A stretch of 25,432 nucleotides of DNA from an uncultured Dyadobacter sp. (GCF_946482605.1 NZ_CAMLSE010000060.1:1-25432); one strand, 5' to 3'. Positions 1 to 8,456 are shown, numbered from the stretch's first letter. Made by a program: numbers and translations. Notes: a model not told the origin generated them from the sequence alone.

Positions 1-486
1 TGGTTCATCCACATTAGCCTCCGCAACAGGTTTTTCAACTACTTCATCCGAAACGGCCTTCGGCTTCATCGTAGGACGGAATGCAGGTTTGGAGACTGCC
101 GACTTGTCCGGTTCATCCGCGCTGGCTTCCACAACAGGTTTTTCAACTCCCTCATCCGAAACCGCCTTCGGTTTCATTGACGGACGAAATGCAGGCTTAG
201 CGGCTACCGGCTCCGCGTCGGCCTCCTCAGCGGGCTTCTCCACATCACTCTCCGAAACCACCTTTGGCTTCATCATCGGCTTGAATGCAGGTTTCGCAGC
301 CATCGGTTTTTCTTCGGGCTCGGAAACCGACGGCTTCTCCACATCACCCTCCGAAGCCGCTTTTGGTTTCATCACCGGTTTGAATGGCGGCTTGGGAGCT
401 GACTTGGCGGCTTCGGCAGATTCTGCCTCTGCATTGCCTGCCACCTCTTCCGTCGGCTTAGGCTTCGCTGTGGGTTTGAAAACAGG
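1..486 (-). repeat. Tandem repeat coding for the NuoI C-terminal tail
   Basis: In the minus-strand nuoI frame a module of roughly 32-37 codons recurs at least four times: KP(A/P)F(K/R)PxMKPK, then two residues, S, an acidic stretch, VEKP and an acidic/Ala linker. A degenerate first copy (RPVFKPTAKPKP) lies next to the linker. Copies nearest the window edge are most alike at DNA level, suggesting recent duplication. The array continues past position 1. Confidence 0.85.
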
Positions 487-1104
487 GCGGGCAGGAGCGG
501 TGGTCGCAGTCGTGGCAGGGGCGGCCGGAGCAGCTTTCGCCGCTTTAAGTGCCTCCTTCTCTTTCTGGAACTGTTCGAGTAACTGGCGTTTTTCGTCCGC
601 CTGTTCGGGCGTAAGGTTGGAATAGTTATAAACCATATCCCGCACATCGAGCTCGCTGTAATCAAATGTCTTGGTCATTGTCAGACATTCGGTAGGGCAA
701 ACTGTGGTGCAAAGGCCGCAATAGCAGCATTTGGCCATGTCGATATCGAACTTGGCGGCATACAACCGGATCGGCGACCCATCGGATGCTCTTCCGACCT
801 CCTCAATGGCCTTAATGGGTTCAATTTCAATGCAGTCTACCGGACATACCTTCACACATTTATCGCACACAATGCAATCATCCATTTCATTGTGCAACCG
901 GTAGCGGCCATTGTCGGGAATCGGGATGGTTTCCAGCGGGTACTGGATTGTGACGATGCCATCCTGTTGATCGTAGAAGTTGGATGCACGGATATCACCT
1001 GGCTTACGCTTTTTGCGTGCATTCCACAAGTGCCGTAACGTCAGCCGCATACCCGTGAGGGTCGTACTGATGCCATCCGATATGTTTTTAAAGTATTCTG
1101 ACAA
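1..1104 (-). CDS. nuoI: NADH-quinone oxidoreductase subunit I, with long repetitive C-terminal tail (3' end outside window)
   Basis: Ferredoxin-like subunit of respiratory complex I that passes electrons through two [4Fe-4S] clusters toward the quinone site. Two CxxCxxCxxxCP motifs are visible, with cysteines at residues 77/80/83/87 and 126/129/132/136, counted from a TTG start at 1104. The frame is closed upstream by a TAG and has no ATG before residue 19. The TTG has a purine-rich GGGA just upstream and a TAnnTTTG box about 40 nt before it, so I prefer it. Bacterial NuoI normally ends soon after the second cluster. Here the frame continues for about 200 more residues: a charged helix (about 165-192), an Ala/Pro/Thr linker, then a repeated Lys/Pro-rich module with core KPxF(K/R)PxMKPK and a following VEKP. 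The window ends inside the tail. No nuoH lies upstream; the neighbour is a thioredoxin-like gene. Family call is firm; the start is less sure. Confidence 0.93.
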   Translation of the reverse strand, partial: MSEYFKNISDGISTTLTGMRLTLRHLWNARKKRKPGDIRASNFYDQQDGIVTIQYPLETIPIPDNGRYRLHNEMDDCIVCDKCVKVCPVDCIEIEPIKAIEEVGRASDGSPIRLYAAKFDIDMAKCCYCGLCTTVCPTECLTMTKTFDYSELDVRDMVYNYSNLTPEQADEKRQLLEQFQKEKEALKAAKAAPAAPATTATTAPARPVFKPTAKPKPTEEVAGNAEAESAEAAKSAPKPPFKPVMKPKAASEGDVEKPSVSEPEEKPMAAKPAFKPMMKPKVVSESDVEKPAEEADAEPVAAKPAFRPSMKPKAVSDEGVEKPVVEASADEPDKSAVSKPAFRPTMKPKAVSDEVVEKPVAEANVDEP

Positions 1105-1140
1105 AATCCCTGTTCGTTTGTGAAACGGGTTACCCTATGA

Positions 1141-1148
1141 CAAATATA
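1141..1148 (-). promoter_or_regulatory. Candidate Bacteroidota -7 box for nuoI
   Basis: Minus-strand TATATTTG fits the Bacteroidota primary-sigma -7 consensus TAnnTTTG, about 37 nt before the proposed nuoI start. No clear TTTG -33 element is seen. It implies nuoI begins a transcript of its own. Confidence 0.45.
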
Positions 1149-1167
1149 GAGTAAACCGTTTAAAAAC

Positions 1168-1788
1168 TCATTGACCTACGCATACTCCTTCGAGGAGCTC
1201 CTGCAATTCCTTTTGAATAGATTCTGTTTTATCCGCGATGTACCAACGCTGAATATCCTCCGCAAACTCACTGTAAGGTCTGACGGGATTGGCCTTGTAT
1301 TCTTTCAAAAGTGCCTGCGCACCGGCGGGACGAGGCCCCCAGGTGAAGAGCTCATTAAACTCCTCATCGACCGCAATCAGCTTAGGAATTGAACGTCCTC
1401 CGTTGGTCAGGTAGGCGTCCATCAGCTCCGGATTTTCATCACGAAGCAGCAACTTAACAGTGATCAATGGATTCGAAAGTGAAGCAGCCACAATGGACGG
1501 GATATTCTGTGCCGCATCACCACACCAGGCTTCCGTCAGGATATACCAAGTTTGGGGAACGCCGATCTGGTCAACGGCTTCTTGCAATGTGTCATGAACT
1601 GTAACCTTCTTATTGAGGCGCAGCATTCGCGCGAGGTTGAGCTTTGTGTAATGACTCAGTTCTTCGGATCTTTTGGGGCCGGTTGTCCCGTTTTCCAGCA
1701 CCACTTTCTCCATTAACTGCATGTATTCACTATATGAATAAGCCCCTTTTGTAACAGAAACAGGGAACAAATGTGCTACGTTTTTCAT
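1168..1788 (-). CDS. Thioredoxin-family protein with a single active-site cysteine
   Basis: 206 residues. The core matches thioredoxin-fold proteins of the Thioredoxin_9/YbbN-like kind: strand and active-site turn at residues 82-91 (WYILTEAWCGDA), and a region around SIPKLI (cis-proline loop) followed by the strand with DEEFNELFTWGPRP. The usual CxxC is replaced by C89-G-D-A, so only one cysteine remains and a classical dithiol reductase role is unlikely; a monothiol or structural role is possible. There is no signal peptide, so a cytoplasmic location is likely. The start ATG lies 42 nt after the stop of the glycosyltransferase gene on the same strand, so it may be co-transcribed with the polysaccharide operon, though it has no obvious functional link to it. 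The exact role is unknown. Confidence 0.82.
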   Translation of the reverse strand: MKNVAHLFPVSVTKGAYSYSEYMQLMEKVVLENGTTGPKRSEELSHYTKLNLARMLRLNKKVTVHDTLQEAVDQIGVPQTWYILTEAWCGDAAQNIPSIVAASLSNPLITVKLLLRDENPELMDAYLTNGGRSIPKLIAVDEEFNELFTWGPRPAGAQALLKEYKANPVRPYSEFAEDIQRWYIADKTESIQKELQELLEGVCVGQ

Positions 1789-1830
1789 TGTCTTTCATTT
1801 ATTAAGAAACCCTTCGTAGACACTTTCAGT

Positions 1831-3102
1831 TCACTTTTCGAGTTCTCCGATTGAGCCATATTCATGATCCGGCGGCGACAGGGAAAGGATGGCTTTCATA
1901 TATTCTTTTGCCAGGACATCCCGGTCAAAATGCGCCTTCACAAATCGATAACCATTTTCGCCATGCTTGTGAACCAGTTCCGGGTTGGTCATATACAGCC
2001 GCACCTTCAATGCAAAGTCCTCCGGGTTTTCGGGTTCGACGAACACACCGGCCTCCGCCGACTCTATCAGCGCCCTGGACACACCGTCGATGGCCATTAG
2101 CACCGGTTTCCTGCACGCGGAATAATCAAAAGTTTTATTGCTGTAAACTGTTTTGAAAATAGCTGCTTTTTTCAAAACAGAAACTCCCGCATCCGCCGCC
2201 ACGATGTACTCGAAGATTGCTGATTTGGGTACCGGGTCGATAAAAGACACGTTGGAGATCTTCTGCTGATCCACTATTTGCATTAATCTCCTTTTCTCGG
2301 GACCGTCTCCGATGAGCAGGAAATGTGCATTGACATCCTTCAACAATGCTGCTGCCCGAACGATTTGTGTCAAATCATTGGTCAGCCCATGTGCACCCAC
2401 ATAAATGACGACAAACTGCCCATTAAGCCCAAGCTTTGTGCGCAATGCGCAGCTCTTGCCCGCAAGCGCCTGCTCGCTCCACCGGAAATCTGCCGCGTTG
2501 GGAATAAAAATGATCTTCTCTGGTGTCACTCCTTTTTCCTGAATCAGCTTGTCGCGGAACGCCGGTGTCAAAACGGCAATCAGAACCGCTTTCTGATAGA
2601 GGTATTTCTCAAAATGATATGCGAGACTGATCAGCTGCTTGTTATGCAAAACGCCCGCGCCGACAGCAGAATCTGGCCACAGATCCCGGATTTCCAGCAA
2701 CAAAGGCAGTCGCTTACACCATGCCAGGGCCAGGGCCGGCAGACCCAGGAAAAGCGGTGGCGAGGTGATGAGCAGTCTGTCGTATCGGTCGTTGGCAAAG
2801 CGGATTCCTCCAATGAACGCCGACAATGCGAAAGACAGGTACCCGAGAATCCTGCCGGCGAAGCCCGCATTATAACTTCGGGAAACAGGGCAACGGATCA
2901 CCCGAACACCGTCGACATTGGTTTTAACTGTGAACTTCCAATGATGCTTTGCATTCGAAGGGCCCTGCATGTAATGAAAATTTCCGGCGATGACCGTCAC
3001 CGAATGCCCGCCCTCAACCCATATTCTGCTCATCTCGTTCCACCTCGCCCCGCCGCCCTCGTCGTCGTCCAGGAAATATTGATGCAGGAGCAAAATGTGC
3101 AT
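1831..3102 (-). CDS. Glycosyltransferase family 4 (WcaI/WbuB-like)
   Basis: 423 residues with the two-Rossmann GT-B organisation. The N-terminal acceptor domain begins MHILLLHQYFLDDDEGGGARW and carries the GHSVTVIAG strand. The C-terminal nucleotide-sugar domain has FVVIYVGAHG, then HFLLIGDGPEK, then the sugar-nucleotide binding region around YSNKTFDYSACRKPVL. It should transfer a sugar from a nucleotide donor to a lipid-linked or nascent polysaccharide at the cytoplasmic face of the inner membrane. The gene is third in an operon and starts 18 nt after the heparinase-type gene. Donor and acceptor cannot be read from sequence. This subfamily is common in exopolysaccharide and O-antigen clusters that also hold the two upstream partners. 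Confidence 0.92.
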   Translation of the reverse strand: MHILLLHQYFLDDDEGGGARWNEMSRIWVEGGHSVTVIAGNFHYMQGPSNAKHHWKFTVKTNVDGVRVIRCPVSRSYNAGFAGRILGYLSFALSAFIGGIRFANDRYDRLLITSPPLFLGLPALALAWCKRLPLLLEIRDLWPDSAVGAGVLHNKQLISLAYHFEKYLYQKAVLIAVLTPAFRDKLIQEKGVTPEKIIFIPNAADFRWSEQALAGKSCALRTKLGLNGQFVVIYVGAHGLTNDLTQIVRAAALLKDVNAHFLLIGDGPEKRRLMQIVDQQKISNVSFIDPVPKSAIFEYIVAADAGVSVLKKAAIFKTVYSNKTFDYSACRKPVLMAIDGVSRALIESAEAGVFVEPENPEDFALKVRLYMTNPELVHKHGENGYRFVKAHFDRDVLAKEYMKAILSLSPPDHEYGSIGELEK

Positions 3103-3120
3103 AGGTGTGTGGTTATGATT

Positions 3121-5031
3121 TTACAAAAAAGTTGGGCATACTGAAATTTCTGTACGGATATATCTTCCCATTGTCTCAAAGAATATTGCATTACAGGCTG
3201 ACTTTTCTCCATATGTTTCAGAATACCAGCCCTCTGTAACCTGCATCGAAATCTCCTTTGATCCTTCGTCAAAGGCCCTGATCTCATAAGTTTGGAAAAA
3301 ATCTGCGTCCGGGTGCCAATGCTGTTTCATCGGCATTCCGGCGGGTGCATACAGCATATGATCTTCGACCGTCCAATGTAACTGTCCCTGTTTTTGGACC
3401 ACCTTCCTTCTGTGGATAATGTTTTTCCCCAAATGCCTGAAACCTTCAAACTCCGCTTCAATTTCGAATTGACCGGCCTCATATCTTGCCGCGCCATGCG
3501 CGTTCGAGATCCAATGCGTCCAGATAAACCGCTGCCTCTTCTGCATCTGATCCGCTTCTCCAAGCGTGACGGTATTATGAGCCGCAGTTCCCCAGAAATG
3601 ACGGGCCTGTTCACTATCTGCATGGTATAGCCATGTTCCAGCATCCCGAAGCAAATTTCTGCCGTCGACCCAAATATCCAGATGCAGGTGATCTGCCTGA
3701 AAGGGGCGGCTGTAATACGATCCGCATCGCAAAAAAGTGAGCGTTTGATCATTGCGGATCAGATAGTAACCACCTTTGGGAAATGAGAATGCACCGTCAG
3801 CTACTATTCCCGGCGTTTCACAGGCGAAAGGAAGCGCTTTACCCATGATCCATTCCGACTCTTCCTGCCATGCAGTTTCCTGACCATGTCTTTCTCCCAA
3901 CACCGCGCCCAATGCCGTCAACTGTGGCCGAAAATCTCTGAAATGGCATTCTGTCAATGGAAAAAACAATGCGCCGTCATTGTTACCGTAGTTGGGAAGC
4001 CATCCGCATCGACTATCCCCGCAGGTACTCAAAAATACCCTTGATGCCCTCGCACGCTCATAAACGCCCGCTAAAAGTCGCTCATCGTTCAATTCCCCGA
4101 GCCTCAATGCCCAACTTAATAACTGGATAACAACGCGATGGTAATTCATCGAGAATTGCAGGTAAGTGCCATCGGCGGCGATTTGTGCGACGATCTCCCT
4201 TTCAAAAATATCCTTCCCCTTTCTCTTCCATTCTTGACTTTCAGGAAAAAAAGGAAACAGCAGCCCGATCGCAAAAAGACCTAGCGCCTCCGTGAGCACA
4301 TGATTATTCCGTACTGCTACCAGCGAAAACCGGATGTTTCCCGCAACATGACGCATCTGGTCATAAATACTACACAGTATCTTGTCCAGCAGCGGCTGGC
4401 TCAGTGCCGGGGAGAACCGGTAATAATGCAATGCAAAAGTCCAGTTCAATACCCGGATTGCAATTTCCTGGCTGCATTTCCAGTTCGGACCACAGTTTAC
4501 AGGATTGCGATCGATCCAGTTTTCAATAAATGACAGGACAAAATCAGACTGGTCCTCTTGAAAATGATGGTCATAGCGGATCAGGTCGTAAAGGAATGTA
4601 AACCGAGATTTCTCCCAGACAAACTTGATATCACCCGCTTCATCCACAAAATCTTTCACTGCGGTCCAATGCATTCGCTCCGGGTAGCGGTATCCGGTGA
4701 TCGGGTTGGTGTGCCAATCAGATACTTCAAACCACTGCGAACTGAAATACCGGAAGCAGCTCTGCTTAATCCGCGCCGCCCGGCCAGCTAACGTACTGTC
4801 CGGCCGCCTGATGACCACCACCTGCTCTTTGGAACCAAAGAAAAAAGTAGTTTTCAGACTTTCCCACTCCGCCAGGCTGATCCATGATCGTTTGGTTGCT
4901 GACCTGGGAAACCGCAGCCTGAGCAGTCCGGACCACCCACAAAACGCATACACAATCCTGAACAGCACATATCCGATCCCCATTTGACGGCCGATATGCC
5001 AGCTTAGCCTGATCCAGTGCGTGGCCTTCAT
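3121..5031 (-). CDS. Heparinase II/III family protein (polysaccharide lyase-like)
   Basis: 636 residues from the ATG at 5031. An in-frame TTG at 5046 would add five residues, but the ATG overlaps the upstream stop as ATGA, a normal coupling arrangement, so I prefer it. An N-terminal alpha/alpha-toroid region (about 50-340) contains the heparinase-like NNHVLTEALGL (N242, N243, H244) and MNYHR (Y297). The C-terminal beta-sheet domain (about 410-600) has GGYYLIR, then FQADHLHLDIW and GTAAHNTVTL, typical of the Heparinase_II_III domain. No signal peptide is seen, unlike secreted catabolic lyases. With its neighbours this suggests a role in making or trimming a uronate-containing surface polysaccharide rather than in degrading food glycans. 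The substrate is unknown. Confidence 0.9.
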   Translation of the reverse strand: MKATHWIRLSWHIGRQMGIGYVLFRIVYAFCGWSGLLRLRFPRSATKRSWISLAEWESLKTTFFFGSKEQVVVIRRPDSTLAGRAARIKQSCFRYFSSQWFEVSDWHTNPITGYRYPERMHWTAVKDFVDEAGDIKFVWEKSRFTFLYDLIRYDHHFQEDQSDFVLSFIENWIDRNPVNCGPNWKCSQEIAIRVLNWTFALHYYRFSPALSQPLLDKILCSIYDQMRHVAGNIRFSLVAVRNNHVLTEALGLFAIGLLFPFFPESQEWKRKGKDIFEREIVAQIAADGTYLQFSMNYHRVVIQLLSWALRLGELNDERLLAGVYERARASRVFLSTCGDSRCGWLPNYGNNDGALFFPLTECHFRDFRPQLTALGAVLGERHGQETAWQEESEWIMGKALPFACETPGIVADGAFSFPKGGYYLIRNDQTLTFLRCGSYYSRPFQADHLHLDIWVDGRNLLRDAGTWLYHADSEQARHFWGTAAHNTVTLGEADQMQKRQRFIWTHWISNAHGAARYEAGQFEIEAEFEGFRHLGKNIIHRRKVVQKQGQLHWTVEDHMLYAPAGMPMKQHWHPDADFFQTYEIRAFDEGSKEISMQVTEGWYSETYGEKSACNAIFFETMGRYIRTEISVCPTFL

Positions 5032-7121
5032 AGTACATTTACCCAACTACCGGTTTCCAGACTCTCCACCGCCGCGAAAGTCGCCTGGGTGGTATTTACG
5101 ATTCCTTCGAATGCCATGATCGGTCTCCCGCCTTCCTCTACCATTTCAAACAACGCCTGAAATTGCTCCCGATGCCCTTTCTGATAACCCACTGCCAATC
5201 GCCCGAAACCGTGAAAGCCATAGCCATGAAGTATCTTGAAATCATCCAGCACCAAAGTTCTACCCAACGAATGCACTTCTACCCGTTCCTTCGCATAGCT
5301 TCTGCTTCCATTCGAAAAATAGTTGACCACACCGCTTGACCCATTCTCACACTTCAGGAGAATGCTGACGTTCTCAGTACTGAGATAATTGTTGATCAGC
5401 AGTGCATTGGTGCACACTTCTGTGATGGGACTGCCTGTGAGGCAGGATACCAAATCAATAAAATGACAGGCTTCCCCGATCAGCCGGCCGCCACCGCGAC
5501 CGCGGTCGAGCACCCAGGAGTCGGCGGGCAACGCGCCTGCATTGACTGTCACGATCACCTGCGCAGGCGAATCCCCCAGCAAGTCCCTCATCACCCGGAT
5601 GTACGGGGAAAATCTGCGATTAAAACCAACCGTGAGCGAAGTTGTCCCTTTTCCTGCCTCCTCCCGAATTTCCCGAAGCTCCTCCCGCGTCAGGGCCAAT
5701 GGCTTCTCAACGAAAACATGCTTGACCGCCCGGGTGGCGTCGATGACCATTTGTGCATGGTCATTGTGCCGGGTGGCGATCAGGACGAGATTTAATGCAG
5801 GATCCGGCAACACGTCATGATAATGCGTCGCAGCGAATGGTACTCCATATTTCAATGCCAGCTCTGTGGCCGAAAGCCCTCCCGAGCTAACGATATACTT
5901 GATAAACTTGCCTTTCAAAGCCGGCAGGAGTGTAAGCCGGGCAAAATTCCCTGCCCCCAGCACCGCCGCCACAACTTTATCCGGAATCGCTGTTGACTTG
6001 ACGCATTGCACCATGCTATTGGCTGTGCATTCCATGTTATAGTCGATCAAAGTAGCGACAGCGTGTCCTTCGGAATGATAGATCCGATCGTATTCAGCCA
6101 GCGGAATAATTCTCGAAATCAGCGGTTTGACATCCAAAGATCCCACTGAAAGCTGCCGCAGCACTTCTTGAAAGTTCCGATTTTCGGTCCAGCGCACATA
6201 AGGCAACGGGTAATCAACCCCATTCTCCTCGTACATGTGATCGTAACGCCCGGGCCCATACGAGCAGGCGACCTGAAATGTCAATTCTTTCCGATAAAAA
6301 TTTGCGCGGTTCAAGCGCAGGCCAACCGACCCGACGAGCACGATTTTCCCCCGCTTTCTGCATACAGAGGCCGCTTGCGATATGATTGCATTGGACTCGG
6401 ACGAAGCGGTGATGAGCACGCCATCTATCTCACCATATTTTTGCAAAACATAGTCAGCCACTTCTGTATGCAGGGAACCGGCCACGGAAACCCCTTTCTT
6501 AGCAGCAATCTGACGACGCACCTGATCCGGCTCCACCGCCACCACCTGACAGCCTGCTGCTTTGAGCAGATCTACCGCCATTAACCCTAATGGCCCCAAC
6601 CCAAAAACCGCGACCCTCATCCCCATTTCAGGCCCAAGCAGCCTGATGCCGTGCAAGGCTACCGCACCCAAAACGGTAAAGGCAGCCTCCTCATCGGATA
6701 CATTCGCAGGTATCCTAGCCACGAGATTCGCCGGCACGCAAACGATCTCTGCATGAGGTCCATTGCTGACCACCCGATCGCCCACCCGAAAGCCGGCTAC
6801 CCCCTCCCCGATCTCCATCACTTTGCCTGCATTACAATAACCTAACGGCAACCGCTGATCCAGCCTGCGGAGCGCCGATTGTGTTGCTGAGAACAGCCCT
6901 TCGGTCTTAATTTTACCAACAAAGAGCCTGAGCTTGTCCGGTTGCAGCCTTGCTTTCCGGATGAAACCGGCTTTGCTGAACTCGACCAGCATTCTCTCGG
7001 TACCGGCCGACACGAGCGTTTTCCGGGTCTTGATGAGCACATAACCCTTTTTAACGAGCGGAACGGGCACTTCCATTAACGACGTCTCCCCCGTCCTGAG
7101 GTTTTGGACAAGCTGGTTCAT
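5028..7121 (-). CDS. Two-domain oxidoreductase: medium-chain dehydrogenase fused to Gfo/Idh/MocA domain
   Basis: 697 residues. Residues 1-360 form a medium-chain dehydrogenase/reductase: GroES-like part, then a Rossmann fold with GLGPLG at 174-179. The usual zinc-ligand cysteines are not apparent in the N-terminal part. Residues 383-697 form a Gfo/Idh/MocA domain with GAGNFA at 389-394, the EKP signature at 472-474 and a catalytic GGGRLIGEACHFID segment at about 543-556 (His553). Such bi-domain proteins occur in capsule, exopolysaccharide and O-antigen clusters and probably oxidise a nucleotide-sugar or glycan intermediate; the substrate is not established. First gene of the operon. Its stop overlaps the next start (ATGA). 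Confidence 0.92.
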   Translation of the reverse strand: MNQLVQNLRTGETSLMEVPVPLVKKGYVLIKTRKTLVSAGTERMLVEFSKAGFIRKARLQPDKLRLFVGKIKTEGLFSATQSALRRLDQRLPLGYCNAGKVMEIGEGVAGFRVGDRVVSNGPHAEIVCVPANLVARIPANVSDEEAAFTVLGAVALHGIRLLGPEMGMRVAVFGLGPLGLMAVDLLKAAGCQVVAVEPDQVRRQIAAKKGVSVAGSLHTEVADYVLQKYGEIDGVLITASSESNAIISQAASVCRKRGKIVLVGSVGLRLNRANFYRKELTFQVACSYGPGRYDHMYEENGVDYPLPYVRWTENRNFQEVLRQLSVGSLDVKPLISRIIPLAEYDRIYHSEGHAVATLIDYNMECTANSMVQCVKSTAIPDKVVAAVLGAGNFARLTLLPALKGKFIKYIVSSGGLSATELALKYGVPFAATHYHDVLPDPALNLVLIATRHNDHAQMVIDATRAVKHVFVEKPLALTREELREIREEAGKGTTSLTVGFNRRFSPYIRVMRDLLGDSPAQVIVTVNAGALPADSWVLDRGRGGGRLIGEACHFIDLVSCLTGSPITEVCTNALLINNYLSTENVSILLKCENGSSGVVNYFSNGSRSYAKERVEVHSLGRTLVLDDFKILHGYGFHGFGRLAVGYQKGHREQFQALFEMVEEGGRPIMAFEGIVNTTQATFAAVESLETGSWVNVL

Positions 7122-7151
7122 GAGATATAGTGTGTTATGCTATAAATACCA

Positions 7152-7187
7152 CTTGATGAAATTTACGAATTAAATGCAATCATCAAG
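7152..7187. promoter_or_regulatory. Inverted repeat between divergent oxidoreductase genes, candidate operator
   Basis: Perfect 8-bp arms CTTGATGA (7152-7159) and TCATCAAG (7180-7187) are separated by 20 bp, with an inner ATTTA/TAAAT pair (7161-7165, 7171-7175). The site lies in the 122-bp region between the divergent starts at 7121 and 7244, so a regulator bound here could control both transcripts. Confidence 0.35.
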
Positions 7188-7193
7188 ATTTAA

Positions 7194-7201
7194 TACTTTT
7201 G
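7194..7201 (+). promoter_or_regulatory. Candidate -7 box for the Gfo/Idh/MocA gene
   Basis: TACTTTTG fits TAnnTTTG and lies 43 nt before the ATG at 7244, immediately right of the inverted repeat. No exact TTTG -33 element is seen. Confidence 0.45.
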
Positions 7202-7243
7202 ACAAAACCTGTTTACAAACATCCTTAATCACTTTGAATTCCA

Positions 7244-8401
7244 ATGAAAAAACAGATTAACGTCGGCATAGTAGGATATAAATTCATGGGCCGTGCACAT
7301 AGTAATGCATGGAAAAAAGCTCCGCTGTTTTTTGATACGCCGACCACCCCGGTCCTGAAAGTCGCATGTGGCCGCCATCAGGAGTCACTTTCGGAATTTG
7401 CTGCAAACTGGGGTTGGGAAGAGACCGAAACGGATTGGCAAAAGCTCGTCAGTCGGCCGGATGTAGACATTATCGACATCGCATTGCCTCAAAACCTCCA
7501 TTACGAAGTAGCGTTAGCTGCTGCGAAAGCCGGCAAGCATATATTCTGCGAAAAACCGCTCGCGATGAACAGCGGGCAGGCTGCTGAAATGTTGAGGGTC
7601 TGTCGGGAAAACAATGTAAGGCATTACCTCAATCACAACTACCGGAGAACACCCGCTGTGTCTCTGGCCAAAAAGATGATCGACGAGGGCAAAATAGGGC
7701 GGATATTTCACTGGCGATGTGCCTATCAGCAGGACTGGATCGTGGACCCGTCATTCCCGCTGACCTGGCAACTGAAAAAGGAAACCGCATTGGCCGGACC
7801 ACAATGGGACCTCAATTCGCACGCCGTAGATCTGGCCCATTCTCTGGTGGGAGACATTGCTTCCGTATCATCCCTTACCACCAACTTCATCAAAGAACGT
7901 CCCATCGCCGACGAAGCCGCCACTGGCAGCCTTTCGGGCGCGTCCAAAGGTGACGAAATGGGCGAAGTGACAGTCGAAGACGCCGCGCTTATGATGGTAC
8001 AGTTCCAAAACGGGGCGATAGGTTCTTTTGAAGCCACACGCTTCGCCACCGGTCGTAAAAACAGGCTCACATTTGAAATCTATGGCAGCAAAGGCAGCCT
8101 CGTTTTTGACCTCGAGCGAATGAATGAACTGCAATACTATTCCAATGTTGACCTCCCCGGAGAGCATGGTTTCCGTACGATCCTCGCTACCGAGTCGAAC
8201 CACCCGTATGCTGGCAACTGGTGGCCGGCGGGGCATATCATCGGTTATGAACATTCATTTGTACACGCGGTTGTCGACTTTCTGGAAGCCATCGAAGAAG
8301 GTAACGATATCAAACCCGACTTTGCGGATGGGTTGAAGATACTTCAGGTACTGGAAGCAGGACTAAGGTCAGCCGAAAGCGGCCAGCGCGTCGAATTGTA
8401 A
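7244..8401 (+). CDS. Gfo/Idh/MocA family NAD(P)-dependent oxidoreductase
   Basis: 385 residues. An N-terminal Rossmann fold starts at VGIVGYKFMG (nucleotide-binding glycines at about 8-16). The EKPLAMN signature with catalytic-type Lys104 is at 103-109. The C-terminal alpha/beta domain carries LNHNYRRTPA (about 129-138) and WDLNSHAVDLA, with D189 and H193 in the usual catalytic positions. Family members oxidise or epimerise sugars, inositols or nucleotide sugars. The protein is a stand-alone relative of the C-terminal half of the divergent two-domain oxidoreductase, but its full-length architecture and SYRR-like motif look more like catabolic sugar dehydrogenases. The substrate is not readable. 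It is monocistronic, with a strong terminator directly after the stop. Confidence 0.92.
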   Translation: MKKQINVGIVGYKFMGRAHSNAWKKAPLFFDTPTTPVLKVACGRHQESLSEFAANWGWEETETDWQKLVSRPDVDIIDIALPQNLHYEVALAAAKAGKHIFCEKPLAMNSGQAAEMLRVCRENNVRHYLNHNYRRTPAVSLAKKMIDEGKIGRIFHWRCAYQQDWIVDPSFPLTWQLKKETALAGPQWDLNSHAVDLAHSLVGDIASVSSLTTNFIKERPIADEAATGSLSGASKGDEMGEVTVEDAALMMVQFQNGAIGSFEATRFATGRKNRLTFEIYGSKGSLVFDLERMNELQYYSNVDLPGEHGFRTILATESNHPYAGNWWPAGHIIGYEHSFVHAVVDFLEAIEEGNDIKPDFADGLKILQVLEAGLRSAESGQRVEL

Positions 8402-8411
8402 GAAGCTCCGC

Positions 8412-8456
8412 AAGCATCCATTTCAGAACTGCCGTTGGCTTCTGAGGTGGATGCTT
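8412..8456 (+). terminator. Intrinsic terminator after the Gfo/Idh/MocA gene
   Basis: AAGCATCCA (8412-8420) pairs with TGGATGCTT (8448-8456). Pairing continues inward for eight more positions with two G-U pairs, giving a stem of about 17 bp and an 11-nt loop. A T-rich run (TTTTCT) overlaps and follows the 3' arm. Confidence 0.8.

Noticed and set aside
89..625. 178-codon plus-strand open frame rich in Ser/Ala/Gly/Phe
   Set aside because: It is the antisense shadow of the repeated NuoI tail; the minus-strand frame carries the iron-sulphur motifs and runs on continuously.
372..665. 97-codon minus-strand frame rich in Arg/Pro
   Set aside because: Out-of-frame reading of nuoI; no family features, and the true frame passes through the same DNA.
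2323..3144. 273-codon plus-strand frame
   Set aside because: Antisense to the GT4 gene, whose minus-strand frame has clear glycosyltransferase motifs. The antisense reading is compositionally odd, rich in Gln/Cys/Arg.
6168..6584. 138-codon plus-strand frame inside the two-domain oxidoreductase
   Set aside because: Antisense shadow without recognisable motifs; the host gene has two intact Rossmann folds here.
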